From positions 186,001-250,000 of the forward strand of contig UEGR01000013.1 of the NCBI GenBank assembly GCA_900465685.1: DNA of 64,000 nt, in the 5' to 3' direction. Below are positions 1 to 8,890 of this stretch, piece after piece; within the stretch, counting starts at the first letter, position 1; each line of letters opens with the position of its first letter. Origin of the DNA: Hyphomicrobiales bacterium (GTDB lineage Bacteria; Pseudomonadota; Alphaproteobacteria; Rhizobiales; Rhizobiaceae). The position numbers were made by a program, and so were the translations under genes. The notes below the pieces were generated by a model. It searched no databases. It was given only the letters and a program-made list of their open reading frames with translations, and was not told where the DNA came from.

Positions 1-1032
1 GGAAAAGATGTGCGTGCGGAATTGTCCTTATGGGACCCGCAGACCCATGAAGTATGGTTGCCTAAACAGACCGAGCTATCTGAAAAACTTCGTGAATTTC
101 TCATTCAACAGAAGCCGGACGCCACAAATACCCAGCCGGTAGTCCGTAGACATGCAATGGAAGGCGGCGAAACCCTTGCCATTTCAATACCGTCGCGAAG
201 GCGATGTGTCTTGCTGGCGCACCGCAATGGTCAGGACTATGTCGATTACAGCCTGTTGAACTATATGGCAGCGGTGCTTGGTATCGCGCTTGAGCGCTTG
301 CATGTGGAGTGTGAGCGCAGCCTTCGTTCCGGTGCGGAACTCATGGAGGAGCTGTTTCAATTGCGCCTCTCTCGCCATCAGGCGAGCAAACGCGTTGAGC
401 AATTTGGGCTTCAGCTGGATGATGCACATCTCGTTGTTGTGCGGCGGGGTGCGATTCAATTTGTCGAACTGGCATCATTGTTCGAGAGAAGTGATGCAGC
501 GGTGCTGCCCTATCCGTTGGGAGAAGAGCTGGTATTGATGACGCAGCGTGGCTTTGCGCCGCAGATTGCCACCATTCTTGAAGCGGAACTGGGTGTCAGT
601 AATCCCGTTGGAAACTGTGATCGCCTCCAAGAAGCGCTTCGCGAAGCGCGACTTGCGCTTGCGCACGCCAACTCCACCCGACCTGCCGTGTTCTACGCGG
701 AAGTCGCCGATAGATTACCTTGGCTGCCGCAGAATCTGGATGAAGCAATGCAGACCTTCCGCCAGGTTCTCGGGCGTCTCGCGGATCATGATGAAGAGTC
801 ACGGGCTTCATTGCTGCTCACATTGAAGATATTTCTCGAACAGAACCGTTCCTGGCAGGCGTCGGCTGAAAAGCTGCATATTCACAAGGCAAGTTTGGTC
901 TATCGAATTCGTCGCATCGAGGAATTAACCGGGCGGTCGCTTAGCAACACAGCCGATGTAACAGCCATGTGGTTGGCATTACAGGCTGCGGAGATTTTGG
1001 GACTTCCTCAAATGCGCGTTGTGAAAGCCTAG
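1..1032 (+). CDS. PucR-family transcriptional regulator (5' truncated by window edge)
   Basis: The reading frame is open to base 1 (first codons Gly-Lys-Asp-Val), so the true start lies upstream. A GTG at 10 is only the first start codon inside the window. The last 60 residues, with LLLTLKIFLEQNRSWQASA then KASLVYRIRRIEELTGR, are the C-terminal HTH typical of PucR/CdaR regulators, which control purine, amino acid or aromatic catabolism. The upstream part fits the weakly conserved GGDEF-like middle region of this family. The gene ends 6 bp before the convergent enoyl-CoA hydratase stop. The effector cannot be told from sequence. Family call is firm; role is inferred. Confidence 0.8.
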   Translation, partial: GKDVRAELSLWDPQTHEVWLPKQTELSEKLREFLIQQKPDATNTQPVVRRHAMEGGETLAISIPSRRRCVLLAHRNGQDYVDYSLLNYMAAVLGIALERLHVECERSLRSGAELMEELFQLRLSRHQASKRVEQFGLQLDDAHLVVVRRGAIQFVELASLFERSDAAVLPYPLGEELVLMTQRGFAPQIATILEAELGVSNPVGNCDRLQEALREARLALAHANSTRPAVFYAEVADRLPWLPQNLDEAMQTFRQVLGRLADHDEESRASLLLTLKIFLEQNRSWQASAEKLHIHKASLVYRIRRIEELTGRSLSNTADVTAMWLALQAAEILGLPQMRVVKA

Positions 1033-1037
1033 TCAAG

Positions 1038-1820
1038 CTATCGACCTGTATAGAGGGTCGGTTTCTTATCGATAAAGTTCCTGACCGCGTCGCGAAAATC
1101 CTGAGTGTAGGTCGCCTCTATGAAAGCTGCCTGCTCTGCTTCCAACTGCTCGGACAAGGTGAGGTCGTTTACCATAAGTCGTTTGAACAGGCCATAAGCA
1201 TGGGTTGGTCCACTCGCGATTTGGCTCACCAGTTCGCTAACCCTTGTGGTGAATTCATCATCGTTGATTATTTCATTGACGATGCCCAGCTCATAGGCCT
1301 GTGCGGCAGTGAGTTTCTGTCCCCGCAGCATAAAAGCGAATGCTGCCTGTCGCCCCAGCCTGTGCTTCAAAAACCATGTTCCGCCGCAGTCCGGTACGGT
1401 CGCCAGCTTGTCATAAGCGAGAACGAATTGGGCTGTTGTATTGGATATAACGTAATCGCAACCGAGAACCAGGCTAAGGCCCGCGCCAGCCGCGGGGCCC
1501 TGAACCACAGCGATAACTGGAACGGGGCAAGCCTGCAACGCCAGGATTGCCGGATGCATGTGGCGCAAGAGTGCTTTCAACGCGAGATCAGCCTTGTCGG
1601 GATCATTGGCAAAAGCCACAATATCTCCGCCTGCGACGAAGGCGCGTCCAGCGCCGCGGAGCACAATGCAACGCAGACCCTTCGCCGCAAGAGCTGCGTC
1701 GACGGCATCCTTGAACGCCTCTGCCATTGCTTCATTGAGCGCGTTCAACTTGTCTGGACGATTAAAGGTTATGGTTGCAACGCCAGTATCGGCGTCCATA
1801 TTTAGCAGGACTGGGCTCAT
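1038..1820 (-). CDS. Enoyl-CoA hydratase/isomerase (PaaG-like)
   Basis: A 260-residue crotonase-fold protein of normal length. It opens with the beta-strand motif VATITFNRPDKLNAL, has the oxyanion-hole region GRAFVAGGDI and GPAAGAGLSL, and ends with the helical tail QDFRDAVRNFIDKKP. The second active-site position reads VPDCGGTW, so the acid is Asp as in PaaG-type isomerases, and the first catalytic Glu of classic hydratases is absent (LAYDKLA). It probably isomerises or hydrates an unsaturated acyl-CoA. It resembles the hydratase at 8891, which shares the PDCGGTW motif. The Shine-Dalgarno signal is weak. Confidence 0.85.
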   Translation of the reverse strand: MSPVLLNMDADTGVATITFNRPDKLNALNEAMAEAFKDAVDAALAAKGLRCIVLRGAGRAFVAGGDIVAFANDPDKADLALKALLRHMHPAILALQACPVPVIAVVQGPAAGAGLSLVLGCDYVISNTTAQFVLAYDKLATVPDCGGTWFLKHRLGRQAAFAFMLRGQKLTAAQAYELGIVNEIINDDEFTTRVSELVSQIASGPTHAYGLFKRLMVNDLTLSEQLEAEQAAFIEATYTQDFRDAVRNFIDKKPTLYTGR

Positions 1821-1874
1821 GTTCGTCGTTCTCTTTTTTGGGTGCCGGTTTCGATAAGTGTGTCTTAGCTCGGA

Positions 1875-2723
1875 TCATTTGGGCCGTTTGATCGTCAGCG
1901 TTGTGCTTGCCAGAATGATTGCGGTGCCAAGTAGGGCGCCGGTGCCGGGGGGGATTTGCCAGACGGCCCAAGTGACGACCATCGACCAGGGCAGGCTGGA
2001 ATAAGCGAAGGGCGCAAGAAACGAGGGCGATGCCATGCGATAGGCGACTGCGCTGAGCCCGAGGGCGAGGCTGGAAAAGCAGGCGGCAGCACAAAAAAGC
2101 AAGACATCGGAAGGTGCAACGGGCGTCCAATGCCGAAGCGCGATGGGCATAATGAGGAGCGCCGAGAACCCCGCGCCATAAAAGGCGATCGACCAGATAT
2201 TATCTTCGGGAGGAATATGACGCGAGCAGACCGCATTGATGGCGTATAGGAGGCTCGCCGCCACGACAAAAAGCATGGCGGGCTTGAACCCTGTTGTGCC
2301 CGGCTGAATAGCAACCAACACGCCGCCAAAGCACAGCAGTACGGCCGCCCAAGCCGAAAGGCTGATTTTCTCCTTAAGGATGGCCCAGGCGATGCAACTG
2401 ATCATTACGGGCGAGAGGAACAGGATAACCGTCGCCTCCGAAACCGTCAGGTTCTCCAGTGAGCGAATGTAGAAGAATGCTGCTGTGAGGCCGATAACGC
2501 CCCGCAATGCGTGAACGTCTACTCGTTTTGTGCGGATGCTCGTTTGCTTGGTTGCGCAGCTATGGATCAGATAGAGCACGGGTAGTGCAATGAGACTGCG
2601 CACCATAATGATCGAAGATACATGGTAGCGATCAATCAGCAGTTTTGTGATTGTGTCGTTCAAAATGTAAGACAAGCTGCTAAAACAGATGAGAATTGCC
2701 GGGACTATTCGATGCAACGTCAT
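1875..2723 (-). CDS. DMT-superfamily (EamA) permease
   Basis: A 282-residue very hydrophobic protein with about ten transmembrane segments arranged as two EamA repeats. The first repeat ends around AWAILKEKISLSAWAAVLLCFGGV, the second around LGTAIILAST. EamA proteins are inner-membrane exporters of amino acids or other metabolites; the substrate cannot be predicted. It lies 54 bp downstream of the hydratase start region and reads the same way, away from the nitronate monooxygenase block. A GGAGAG Shine-Dalgarno lies about 10 bases before the ATG. Confidence 0.85.
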   Translation of the reverse strand: MTLHRIVPAILICFSSLSYILNDTITKLLIDRYHVSSIIMVRSLIALPVLYLIHSCATKQTSIRTKRVDVHALRGVIGLTAAFFYIRSLENLTVSEATVILFLSPVMISCIAWAILKEKISLSAWAAVLLCFGGVLVAIQPGTTGFKPAMLFVVAASLLYAINAVCSRHIPPEDNIWSIAFYGAGFSALLIMPIALRHWTPVAPSDVLLFCAAACFSSLALGLSAVAYRMASPSFLAPFAYSSLPWSMVVTWAVWQIPPGTGALLGTAIILASTTLTIKRPK

Positions 2724-2981
2724 GGCAAAAACTCTCCGGCGGGTGCTTTTCGATTGACGGTGCAGATAGATTCATTGCAACGGCGACTTGCGCTGTATCT
2801 CTTCCTCCAGGATGAACTCGATTTCTGCACAGTTTCCCCCATTTCTGACGCTATAATCGACTAAAGATAAATAAATTCAATATATTACAAAAAAGTTGGA
2901 CGTTCAGCCAATATTTGTATTGACTTACAGTCTCAGAATTTGAAGATTTACTCAACAAGTTTTCCAGCAGGAGGGGATGGA
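2724..2981. promoter_or_regulatory. AT-rich divergent control region (exporter / nitronate monooxygenase)
   Basis: This 258-bp gap holds no credible gene and becomes strikingly AT-rich from 2860 to 2940. A possible -35 element TTGACT (2920-2925) faces rightward, with only a weak -10 (around 2943-2948). The AGGAGGGG Shine-Dalgarno for the next gene lies at 2969-2976. No convincing palindromic operator was seen. Confidence 0.4.
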
Positions 2982-3962
2982 GTGAGGACACGCGTTACCG
3001 AGCTTCTGAAGACGCGTTACCCAATCATCCAGGGAGGGATGCAGTGGGTAGGGAGAGCGGAGCTGGCGTCGGCAGTATCCAATGCCGGTGGGCTTGGCAT
3101 TCTGACGGCGCTGACTCAGCCGACGCCAAAGGATCTGGCGCTTGAGATTGAGCGTTGCCGCCGGCTGACCGACCAGCCATTTGGTGTCAATCTCACGATC
3201 CTGCCGACGACGTCGCCTCCGCCTTATGAAGAATATCTGGATGTAGCACTGTCGTCTGGTGTCAAGATCATTGAGACTGCCGGACGAAGCCCCAAAGAGT
3301 TTATTGCCAAGATCAAATCTGCCGGCGCTATCGTGGTTCATAAGTGCACGGCGGTGCGTCATGCGCTTTCTGCTGAACGTGCAGGGGTTGATGCTGTATC
3401 CATCGACGGTTTTGAAGCTGCCGGACATCCCGGAGAAGACGATATCGGCGGCCTGATACTCTTCGCCGCTGCTGCACGACAGGTTCGGGTGCCATTGATC
3501 GCTTCCGGCGGTATTGGAGACGGTCGAGGTATGGCTGCGGCCTTGATGCTGGGTGCGGAAGGCGTGAACATGGGAACGCGCTTTTGCGCGACCAAAGAAG
3601 CGCCGATCCACGAGAACATCAAGCAGGCCCTGCTTTCGGCGAGTGAACGCGACACCAACCTTATTTTCCGCACTTTCCGCAATACGGGACGCGTCCTGAA
3701 GAACACCATTTCTGATGAGGTTGTGACTATCGAACATCGTGCAGGAGGCGCAGAGTTTTCAGATGTGCAACCACTTGTGTCGGGTAGCCGCGGACGAGCT
3801 GCACTTTCAACAGGGACCATTGATGACGGGTTGATTTGGGCAAGTCAGGCTATCGGGTTGATTGATGATATCCCGAGTTGCGGCGAGCTTATCGAGCGCA
3901 TGATATCTGATTGTCGTGCGGCGTTAGAGGGAGGGCTGGAACTCTTTTCCAATTGTTGGTGA
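2982..3962 (+). CDS. Nitronate monooxygenase (2-nitropropane dioxygenase family)
   Basis: An FMN-dependent TIM-barrel protein of 326 residues that oxidises alkyl nitronates. Family hallmarks are YPIIQGGMQWV at the N-terminus, VVHKCTAVRHA in mid-protein, FEAAGHPGEDD carrying the catalytic-type His, and the FMN-phosphate loop SGGIGDGRGMAAAL with LGAEGVNMGTRF. The start is set at GTG 2982 because AGGAGGGG sits 5 bases before it; a TTG at 2940 is in frame but has no ribosome site and adds residues foreign to the family. It heads the ABC importer genes. Enoyl-reductase-like (FabK) activity is an alternative for this fold. Confidence 0.88.
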   Translation: MRTRVTELLKTRYPIIQGGMQWVGRAELASAVSNAGGLGILTALTQPTPKDLALEIERCRRLTDQPFGVNLTILPTTSPPPYEEYLDVALSSGVKIIETAGRSPKEFIAKIKSAGAIVVHKCTAVRHALSAERAGVDAVSIDGFEAAGHPGEDDIGGLILFAAAARQVRVPLIASGGIGDGRGMAAALMLGAEGVNMGTRFCATKEAPIHENIKQALLSASERDTNLIFRTFRNTGRVLKNTISDEVVTIEHRAGGAEFSDVQPLVSGSRGRAALSTGTIDDGLIWASQAIGLIDDIPSCGELIERMISDCRAALEGGLELFSNCW

Positions 3963-4054
3963 AGGCCGCTCGAAACGCCTTGGAGGAGGAACGGTTCGGG
4001 TGAGCGCATTAAGCAAGATGATCTGGCAAGACAATTGCCAAAATGGGAGGAACA

Positions 4055-5086
4055 ATGAAAACCAGGATTATGATTGCGACAGCAGTCGCGATGTTTGCCA
4101 GTGCTGCATATGCCAACGAGACCGTGAGCTATGCATCCTATGGCGGGGCCTATCAGGAAGGCGTGCGCAAAGCCATTCTTGACCAGCTGCCTGCGGATCA
4201 CGGCATGACGGTGGTTGATTACGTGTTGGCTGGTGGTATACGCGACATCAGAACAAAGGTGCGCGCCAAGGCTGTCGATATCGACGTTGCGGAGCTTTAT
4301 GGCGGTCTCTGCGATCTGGCTGGAACTGAGGATCTTCTTGTCCCGCTGGATTATTCCAAGATTCCCAATGCATCCGGTATTCCAGAGCATCTGCGCAGCA
4401 AATATTGGGTTGGCTTCACCGCTTATACGACGGTTCTGGCCTATAACAAAAATGTCTATGGCGACAATCCGCCCAAGAACTGGACCGACTTCTTCGATGT
4501 CAAAAAGTTCCCTGGTAGCCGTGCCATATCCGGCAATTCGCCCGCGACGAATATGGAAATCGCGCTCATGGCGGATGGCGTGGACAAGAAGGATATCTAT
4601 CCGATCGATATGGATCGCGCGATGGCGAAGTGGCAAAAGCTGAAGCCCGACATCGCAGTTCAGTGGGCGACTGGCGCACAGGCCACACAGCTTGCGACCT
4701 CCGAAGAGGTCGATATGCTCTCCATTTGGGCGGCCCGTATTGATGCGGCAATCAAAGAGGGCGCTCCTTACACCTATAAGCTTACCGATGCGGTGATGGA
4801 TGTCGAGTGTCTTGTCATTCCAAAAAACTCGCCAAATCCTGAAGGCGCAATGCGTCTGATCAATCATTTGCTTGATCCGAAATATCAGGCGCGTCTGCCC
4901 GATTACATTTCATACGGTCCGATGAATCAGGACGCTTTTCGTCAGGGACTGGTATCACCTGAGAAGGCCGCCAGGATCATTACAAGCGGTGACAACCTGA
5001 AGCAGCAGCTCATCACCAATATGCCGTACTGGGCAAAGCACAGTGAAGAAGCCCAGACGAAATGGGATTCAACCATGATGAAGTGA
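4055..5086 (+). CDS. ABC transporter periplasmic binding protein, PotD/spermidine-putrescine type
   Basis: A 343-residue secreted protein. The N-terminus MKTRIMIATAVAMFASAAYA is a clear Sec signal peptide cleaved after AYA. The mature part begins ETVSYASYGGAYQEG, typical of family-1 extracellular solute-binding proteins used by polyamine, thiamine or iron(III) type importers. It also has AYTTVLAYNKNVYGDNPP and NWTDFFDVKKFPG. ATG 4055 is chosen because GGGAGG is placed correctly before it; an ATG at 4043 would overlap that site. It is followed by a strong stem-loop and then the ATPase and two permeases. Substrate unknown; probably an amine or carboxylate feeding the CoA-dependent genes downstream. 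Confidence 0.88.
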   Translation: MKTRIMIATAVAMFASAAYANETVSYASYGGAYQEGVRKAILDQLPADHGMTVVDYVLAGGIRDIRTKVRAKAVDIDVAELYGGLCDLAGTEDLLVPLDYSKIPNASGIPEHLRSKYWVGFTAYTTVLAYNKNVYGDNPPKNWTDFFDVKKFPGSRAISGNSPATNMEIALMADGVDKKDIYPIDMDRAMAKWQKLKPDIAVQWATGAQATQLATSEEVDMLSIWAARIDAAIKEGAPYTYKLTDAVMDVECLVIPKNSPNPEGAMRLINHLLDPKYQARLPDYISYGPMNQDAFRQGLVSPEKAARIITSGDNLKQQLITNMPYWAKHSEEAQTKWDSTMMK

Positions 5087-5097
5087 CCGGTAGCCAA

Positions 5098-5122
5098 GGT
5101 GCGGGCTATTTGAGCCCGCACC
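5098..5122 (+). terminator. Intercistronic stem-loop after binding-protein gene
   Basis: A perfect 10-bp hairpin: GGTGCGGGCT, loop ATTTG, AGCCCGCACC. No T-run follows, so it is more likely a 3'-end stabiliser or partial terminator than a full stop. Such hairpins commonly keep binding-protein mRNA more abundant than mRNA for the membrane components. Confidence 0.75.
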
Positions 5123-5204
5123 AATTGCTGGTCCATTTCGGGTTCCCATTATTCTCACCGGTTCGACGCCCGGAATAAGCGGTGTCGTCAGATGGAACAT
5201 ATAG

Positions 5205-6308
5205 ATGCCTCACTCACCGATCACGGCTCTACCGGTAACGATCCGGTCATTGTCAAAGCACTATGGATCAGTTCGCGCGGTTGATGATGTCTCATTCAAC
5301 ATTCAGGCGGGCGAATTCCTGACCCTGCTCGGTCCGTCGGGTTCCGGCAAGACCAGTCTTCTGATGATGATTGCAGGTTTTTCAAGGCCGACTACCGGAT
5401 CGATCCGTATTGCCGATCAGGAGATCATTCACCTGCCGCCGCATAAGCGCAATATCGGCATGGTGTTTCAGAACTACGCTTTGTTTCCGCATATGTCGGT
5501 TCAGGAAAATGTCGCCTATCCGCTGCGTCTCCGCAAAGTGTCGAAGAGCGATGTTGAAACGCGCGTGAACCGGGTTCTGGATATGGTCCAGTTGTCCGGT
5601 TATGGCGCACGACGGATCAATGAGTTGTCTGGCGGTCAGCGCCAGCGTATCGCACTAGCGCGCGCCATAATCTTTGAACCACGCATTCTCCTCATGGATG
5701 AGCCTCTGTCCGCACTGGACAAACAGCTTCGCGAGACGATGCAGATCGAAATTCGGAAACTACATGATCGTCTTGGTATGACGACCATCTCCGTTACTCA
5801 TGATCAGCGTGAGGCGCTGACCATGTCGGATCGGATTGCGGTGTTTTGCAACGGCAAACTGGCGCAGATTGCAACGCCGTCAGACCTCTATGAGAAACCT
5901 GACAGTCGTTTCGTTGCTGAATTCATCGGCGAAACCAGCTTTTTGCCCTTGCACAAAACGCCTGATGGCTTCAGCTACGACAACAAGCCTGTGCGCTTTG
6001 CCGGAGACGTGTCCGGGCTCGGCGGTGATGCTCTGCTGTCGTTGCGTCCGGAACATCTTCGGATTGTCGTTGACGAACCGCGCGCTGAGCAGAACGGCGA
6101 TAATATTTTCAAAGGGCTGGTCACCTCGTCAATCTATCAAGGTGAGTGCCTCCTATTCGAAATCATGCTGGATGGCGGCCACAAAGTCTTCACACGTGTC
6201 GCGAACCGGTCAGACAATCACGGCTCACTACCGCGCGCTGGCGAGCGTGTGACGCTCGGTGTTGAAAGGGCTGATACGCGCTATGTACGGGCGGAGGCTT
6301 CGTCATGA
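5205..6308 (+). CDS. ABC transporter ATP-binding protein, PotA type
   Basis: A 367-residue ATPase. Walker A GPSGSGKT is at residues 43-50, the Q-loop in VFQNYALFPHM, the signature LSGGQRQRIALARA, Walker B ILLMDEPLSALD and the switch His in SVTHDQREAL. The C-terminal 120 residues form a TOBE domain (LRPEHLRIVV), as in polyamine and iron importers. The Shine-Dalgarno is poor. Its end overlaps the first permease by 4 bases (ATGA), indicating translational coupling. Confidence 0.9.
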   Translation: MPHSPITALPVTIRSLSKHYGSVRAVDDVSFNIQAGEFLTLLGPSGSGKTSLLMMIAGFSRPTTGSIRIADQEIIHLPPHKRNIGMVFQNYALFPHMSVQENVAYPLRLRKVSKSDVETRVNRVLDMVQLSGYGARRINELSGGQRQRIALARAIIFEPRILLMDEPLSALDKQLRETMQIEIRKLHDRLGMTTISVTHDQREALTMSDRIAVFCNGKLAQIATPSDLYEKPDSRFVAEFIGETSFLPLHKTPDGFSYDNKPVRFAGDVSGLGGDALLSLRPEHLRIVVDEPRAEQNGDNIFKGLVTSSIYQGECLLFEIMLDGGHKVFTRVANRSDNHGSLPRAGERVTLGVERADTRYVRAEASS

Positions 6309-7213
6309 AGGATGCAGTTATTGCAGCTCCGATAACGAGCAGTGAGCTTGATGAGAACAGCCGTCTCTTGAATAGGGAAAGACGGAACGAAATCTGGTCG
6401 ATGTTGGGCCTGACAACGCCGGCGCTACTGATCGTTGGTGTCTTGATGGTAGCGCCACTGGTGTGGCTGCTTTCCATGTCTGTCATTGATGTGACCGGCC
6501 AAATGAGCTTCGAAAACTATCGGCTTTTTTTCTCGGAAGAAGCCTATGTCGAGATGTTTCTCAACACATTCCGGATTGCATTGATTGTCACGGTCATCTG
6601 TGTGCTTCTGGGCTATCCAGTCGCCTATCTGATCTCGATATTGCCGAGCAAATGGGCAGGCCTGCTGATGCTTCTGGTGCTGGTTCCATTCTGGACATCG
6701 GGACTTGTACGCACCTTTGCCTGGCTCATCATTTTGCAGCGCAACGGCGTGGTCAACAAGACACTTGCCTTCCTTGGCGTCATCGATCGGCCCCTCACAC
6801 TCGTGCACAACACGACAGGCACCGTCATCGGTATGGTGCATATCATGGTGCCGTTTCTGGTGCTGCCGCTCTATGCGTCGATGAAGACAATTGATGCCAA
6901 TCTGATGCGCGCAGCCGCGAATGTCGGCTCATCGCCGACCCATGCGTTCTTCCGTATATTCCTGCCTTTATCGATGCCTGGGCTTGTTGCGGGCACCGTC
7001 ATGGTTTTCGTCATGTGCCTCGGCTTTTATATCACTCCGGCATTGCTGGGCGGCGGGAAGGTCAAGCTGATTGCGCAGCGTATCGAAGAGTCGATCTCGC
7101 TTTATCCAACTTGGGGACCCGCAGCAGCCCTTGCAGTACTTCTGCTTGCGATGACGGCGCTGTGCCTGTGGATCAGTCTGGTCCTTGTGCGCTGGCTCTC
7201 GTCCGGTCGTTGA
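6305..7213 (+). CDS. ABC transporter permease, PotB type
   Basis: A 302-residue inner-membrane protein with about six helices after a hydrophilic N-terminal stretch of 40 residues. The permease EAA loop reads RAAANVGSSPTHAFFRIFLPLSMPG, which docks on the ATPase. A GGAGG inside the ATPase end serves as ribosome site. It pairs with the next gene to form the membrane channel. Confidence 0.88.
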   Translation: MKDAVIAAPITSSELDENSRLLNRERRNEIWSMLGLTTPALLIVGVLMVAPLVWLLSMSVIDVTGQMSFENYRLFFSEEAYVEMFLNTFRIALIVTVICVLLGYPVAYLISILPSKWAGLLMLLVLVPFWTSGLVRTFAWLIILQRNGVVNKTLAFLGVIDRPLTLVHNTTGTVIGMVHIMVPFLVLPLYASMKTIDANLMRAAANVGSSPTHAFFRIFLPLSMPGLVAGTVMVFVMCLGFYITPALLGGGKVKLIAQRIEESISLYPTWGPAAALAVLLLAMTALCLWISLVLVRWLSSGR

Positions 7214-7222
7214 GGTGAAATC

Positions 7223-8035
7223 ATGGAATCTCACATCTCTCATCGGGATCGACTTTGGCTTTACATGCTGGTTGGCGCTGTCATCTTCTTCCTGATTGCA
7301 CCCACACTGATTGTCATCCCTGTATCCTTTAGCTCGAGCACCGCACTGATATTTCCACCGGCGGGATGGTCGCTGCGCTGGTATGATGCCTTCCTTCATC
7401 AGGAGAAGTGGATTGATGCATTGTGGGTATCCCTGCGGGTTGCTTTGGGCACTATGGTGCTGGCAACGATAACCGGCGTCGCAGCTTCCTATGCGCTCAA
7501 TCAAGGCCGGTTTGGCCTGAAAAACCTCATCCGCACCACCTTGGTCGCGCCGCTCGCCGTGCCGTCGATATTAATCGCCATAGGAATATTCTTTGTCTAT
7601 GCGAGCATTGGCGGAATACTCAACACGATCTGGGGCATGATATTGGGTCATTCGGTTGTGGCGATGCCTTTTGTCATTCTCACCATGACGGCCGGGTTCA
7701 GTGCCTATGACGAAAGTCAGGAAATGGTTGCGCGCAGTCTTGGCGCCAATCGTTTCAAGGCCTTTATGACCGTAACACTGCCGCAACTGAAACTATCAGT
7801 GATCACCTCCATGCTTCTGTCATTCCTGATATCCTTCGACGAGTTGATTATCTCCCTGATGGTGGCGTCCGGACCTATGTCCACACTACCGCGTGTCACA
7901 TTTGCGACCTTGCGTGATGATGTCGACCCCACCCTTGCGGTGGTTTCAACAGTGATGTTGGTTGTGACTTCGGTGCCTCCATTGCTGCTGCATCTCTACA
8001 GTCTGAAAGCAGCAAAGAAGGGGGCTCAACCATGA
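7223..8035 (+). CDS. ABC transporter permease, PotC type
   Basis: A 270-residue membrane protein with about six transmembrane segments. The EAA loop is MVARSLGANRFKAFMTVTLPQLK. The second half of the polyamine-type permease dimer is normally encoded last, as here. GAGGTG precedes the ATG. The stop overlaps the next start (ATGA at 8032-8035), so the importer and the enoyl-CoA hydratase are translationally coupled, linking import to CoA-ester metabolism. Confidence 0.88.
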   Translation: MESHISHRDRLWLYMLVGAVIFFLIAPTLIVIPVSFSSSTALIFPPAGWSLRWYDAFLHQEKWIDALWVSLRVALGTMVLATITGVAASYALNQGRFGLKNLIRTTLVAPLAVPSILIAIGIFFVYASIGGILNTIWGMILGHSVVAMPFVILTMTAGFSAYDESQEMVARSLGANRFKAFMTVTLPQLKLSVITSMLLSFLISFDELIISLMVASGPMSTLPRVTFATLRDDVDPTLAVVSTVMLVVTSVPPLLLHLYSLKAAKKGAQP

Positions 8036-8847
8036 TTGATACCTTGAATGTCGAGTTCGCTGGCTATCTTTCGTTGCAGCGTGAGGGATCCGTTCTCGTG
8101 ATCCGCATGGTCAAGCCGAAGGTCAATGCGATTTGCCGGACATTAAGTCGCCACCTGGAAAACGCAGCACTGTATCTTCAAAACGATCCGGAATTGCGCG
8201 TTGGTATTCTCACAAGCGGATCTGACAAAGCTTTTTCTGCGGGCCTCGATTTCAATGAGGCTGGTCGCGAAGATCAATCCGGTCCCGGCGCGCTGGAAGG
8301 CGGCTTTGGCGGCATTACAACCTTGTGGTCTTTGAAAAAGCCTCTTATTGCGGCCATCAATGGACCAGCCGTTGGTGGGGGGCTGGAACTGGCCCTTGCC
8401 TGCGATATGCTTATCGCTGCAGAAAGCGCCTTTTTCCAGTTACCCGAACTGGAGCGCGGGCTTTTGCCAGATGGTGGCGGTCTTCAGCGTTTGCCGCGCC
8501 GTATTCCTTACCACGTCGCAACCGCGATGATCTGGACTGGTATGCCGATGAGTGCGCAGGAAGCCTTTCGTTGGGGGCTTGTCTATCGCGTGACGGCGAA
8601 AGAGGAACTCATGGCCGCGGCCATGTCGGTTGCCCAACACATTGCCGGAACAGCGCCACTGGCTCAGCAAGCCCTGAAAGAGACCTTGCGGGCTGCGGAC
8701 GGTCTTTCCGAGCGGGACGCCATGCATCTGCGCGCCGATGGGCGGGCAGATCTCGCGATATACGAAAAAATGCTGACATCGCAGGACATGATCGAAGGAC
8801 AGCGCGCCTATCTGGAGAAACGCGCGCCGCAATGGAGCGGAAGCTAG
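8032..8847 (+). CDS. Enoyl-CoA hydratase/isomerase family protein
   Basis: A 271-residue crotonase-fold enzyme with AFSAGLDFNEAGR and INGPAVGGGLELALACD forming the oxyanion hole. Both hydratase acids appear present: Glu in PELERGLLPD and Asp in LPDGGGLQRLPRR. This resembles the carnitinyl-CoA dehydratase/hydratase subgroup. AAGGGGG lies before the ATG. Coupling to the permease suggests that the imported compound becomes an unsaturated acyl-CoA. The actual substrate is unknown. Confidence 0.85.
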   Translation: MIDTLNVEFAGYLSLQREGSVLVIRMVKPKVNAICRTLSRHLENAALYLQNDPELRVGILTSGSDKAFSAGLDFNEAGREDQSGPGALEGGFGGITTLWSLKKPLIAAINGPAVGGGLELALACDMLIAAESAFFQLPELERGLLPDGGGLQRLPRRIPYHVATAMIWTGMPMSAQEAFRWGLVYRVTAKEELMAAAMSVAQHIAGTAPLAQQALKETLRAADGLSERDAMHLRADGRADLAIYEKMLTSQDMIEGQRAYLEKRAPQWSGS

Positions 8848-8890
8848 AGGACCAATAACAACGGAACGTGCCCTCCAATTTAGGGCAGAA

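Noticed and set aside
1038-1064. Hairpin-like GACC/GGTC at the PucR-hydratase junction as terminator
   Set aside because: The stem is short and imperfect and lies within the hydratase coding end.
3845-4867. Minus-strand open frame (340 codons) opposite the first binding protein
   Set aside because: It spans two real genes on the other strand and has no recognisable motif.
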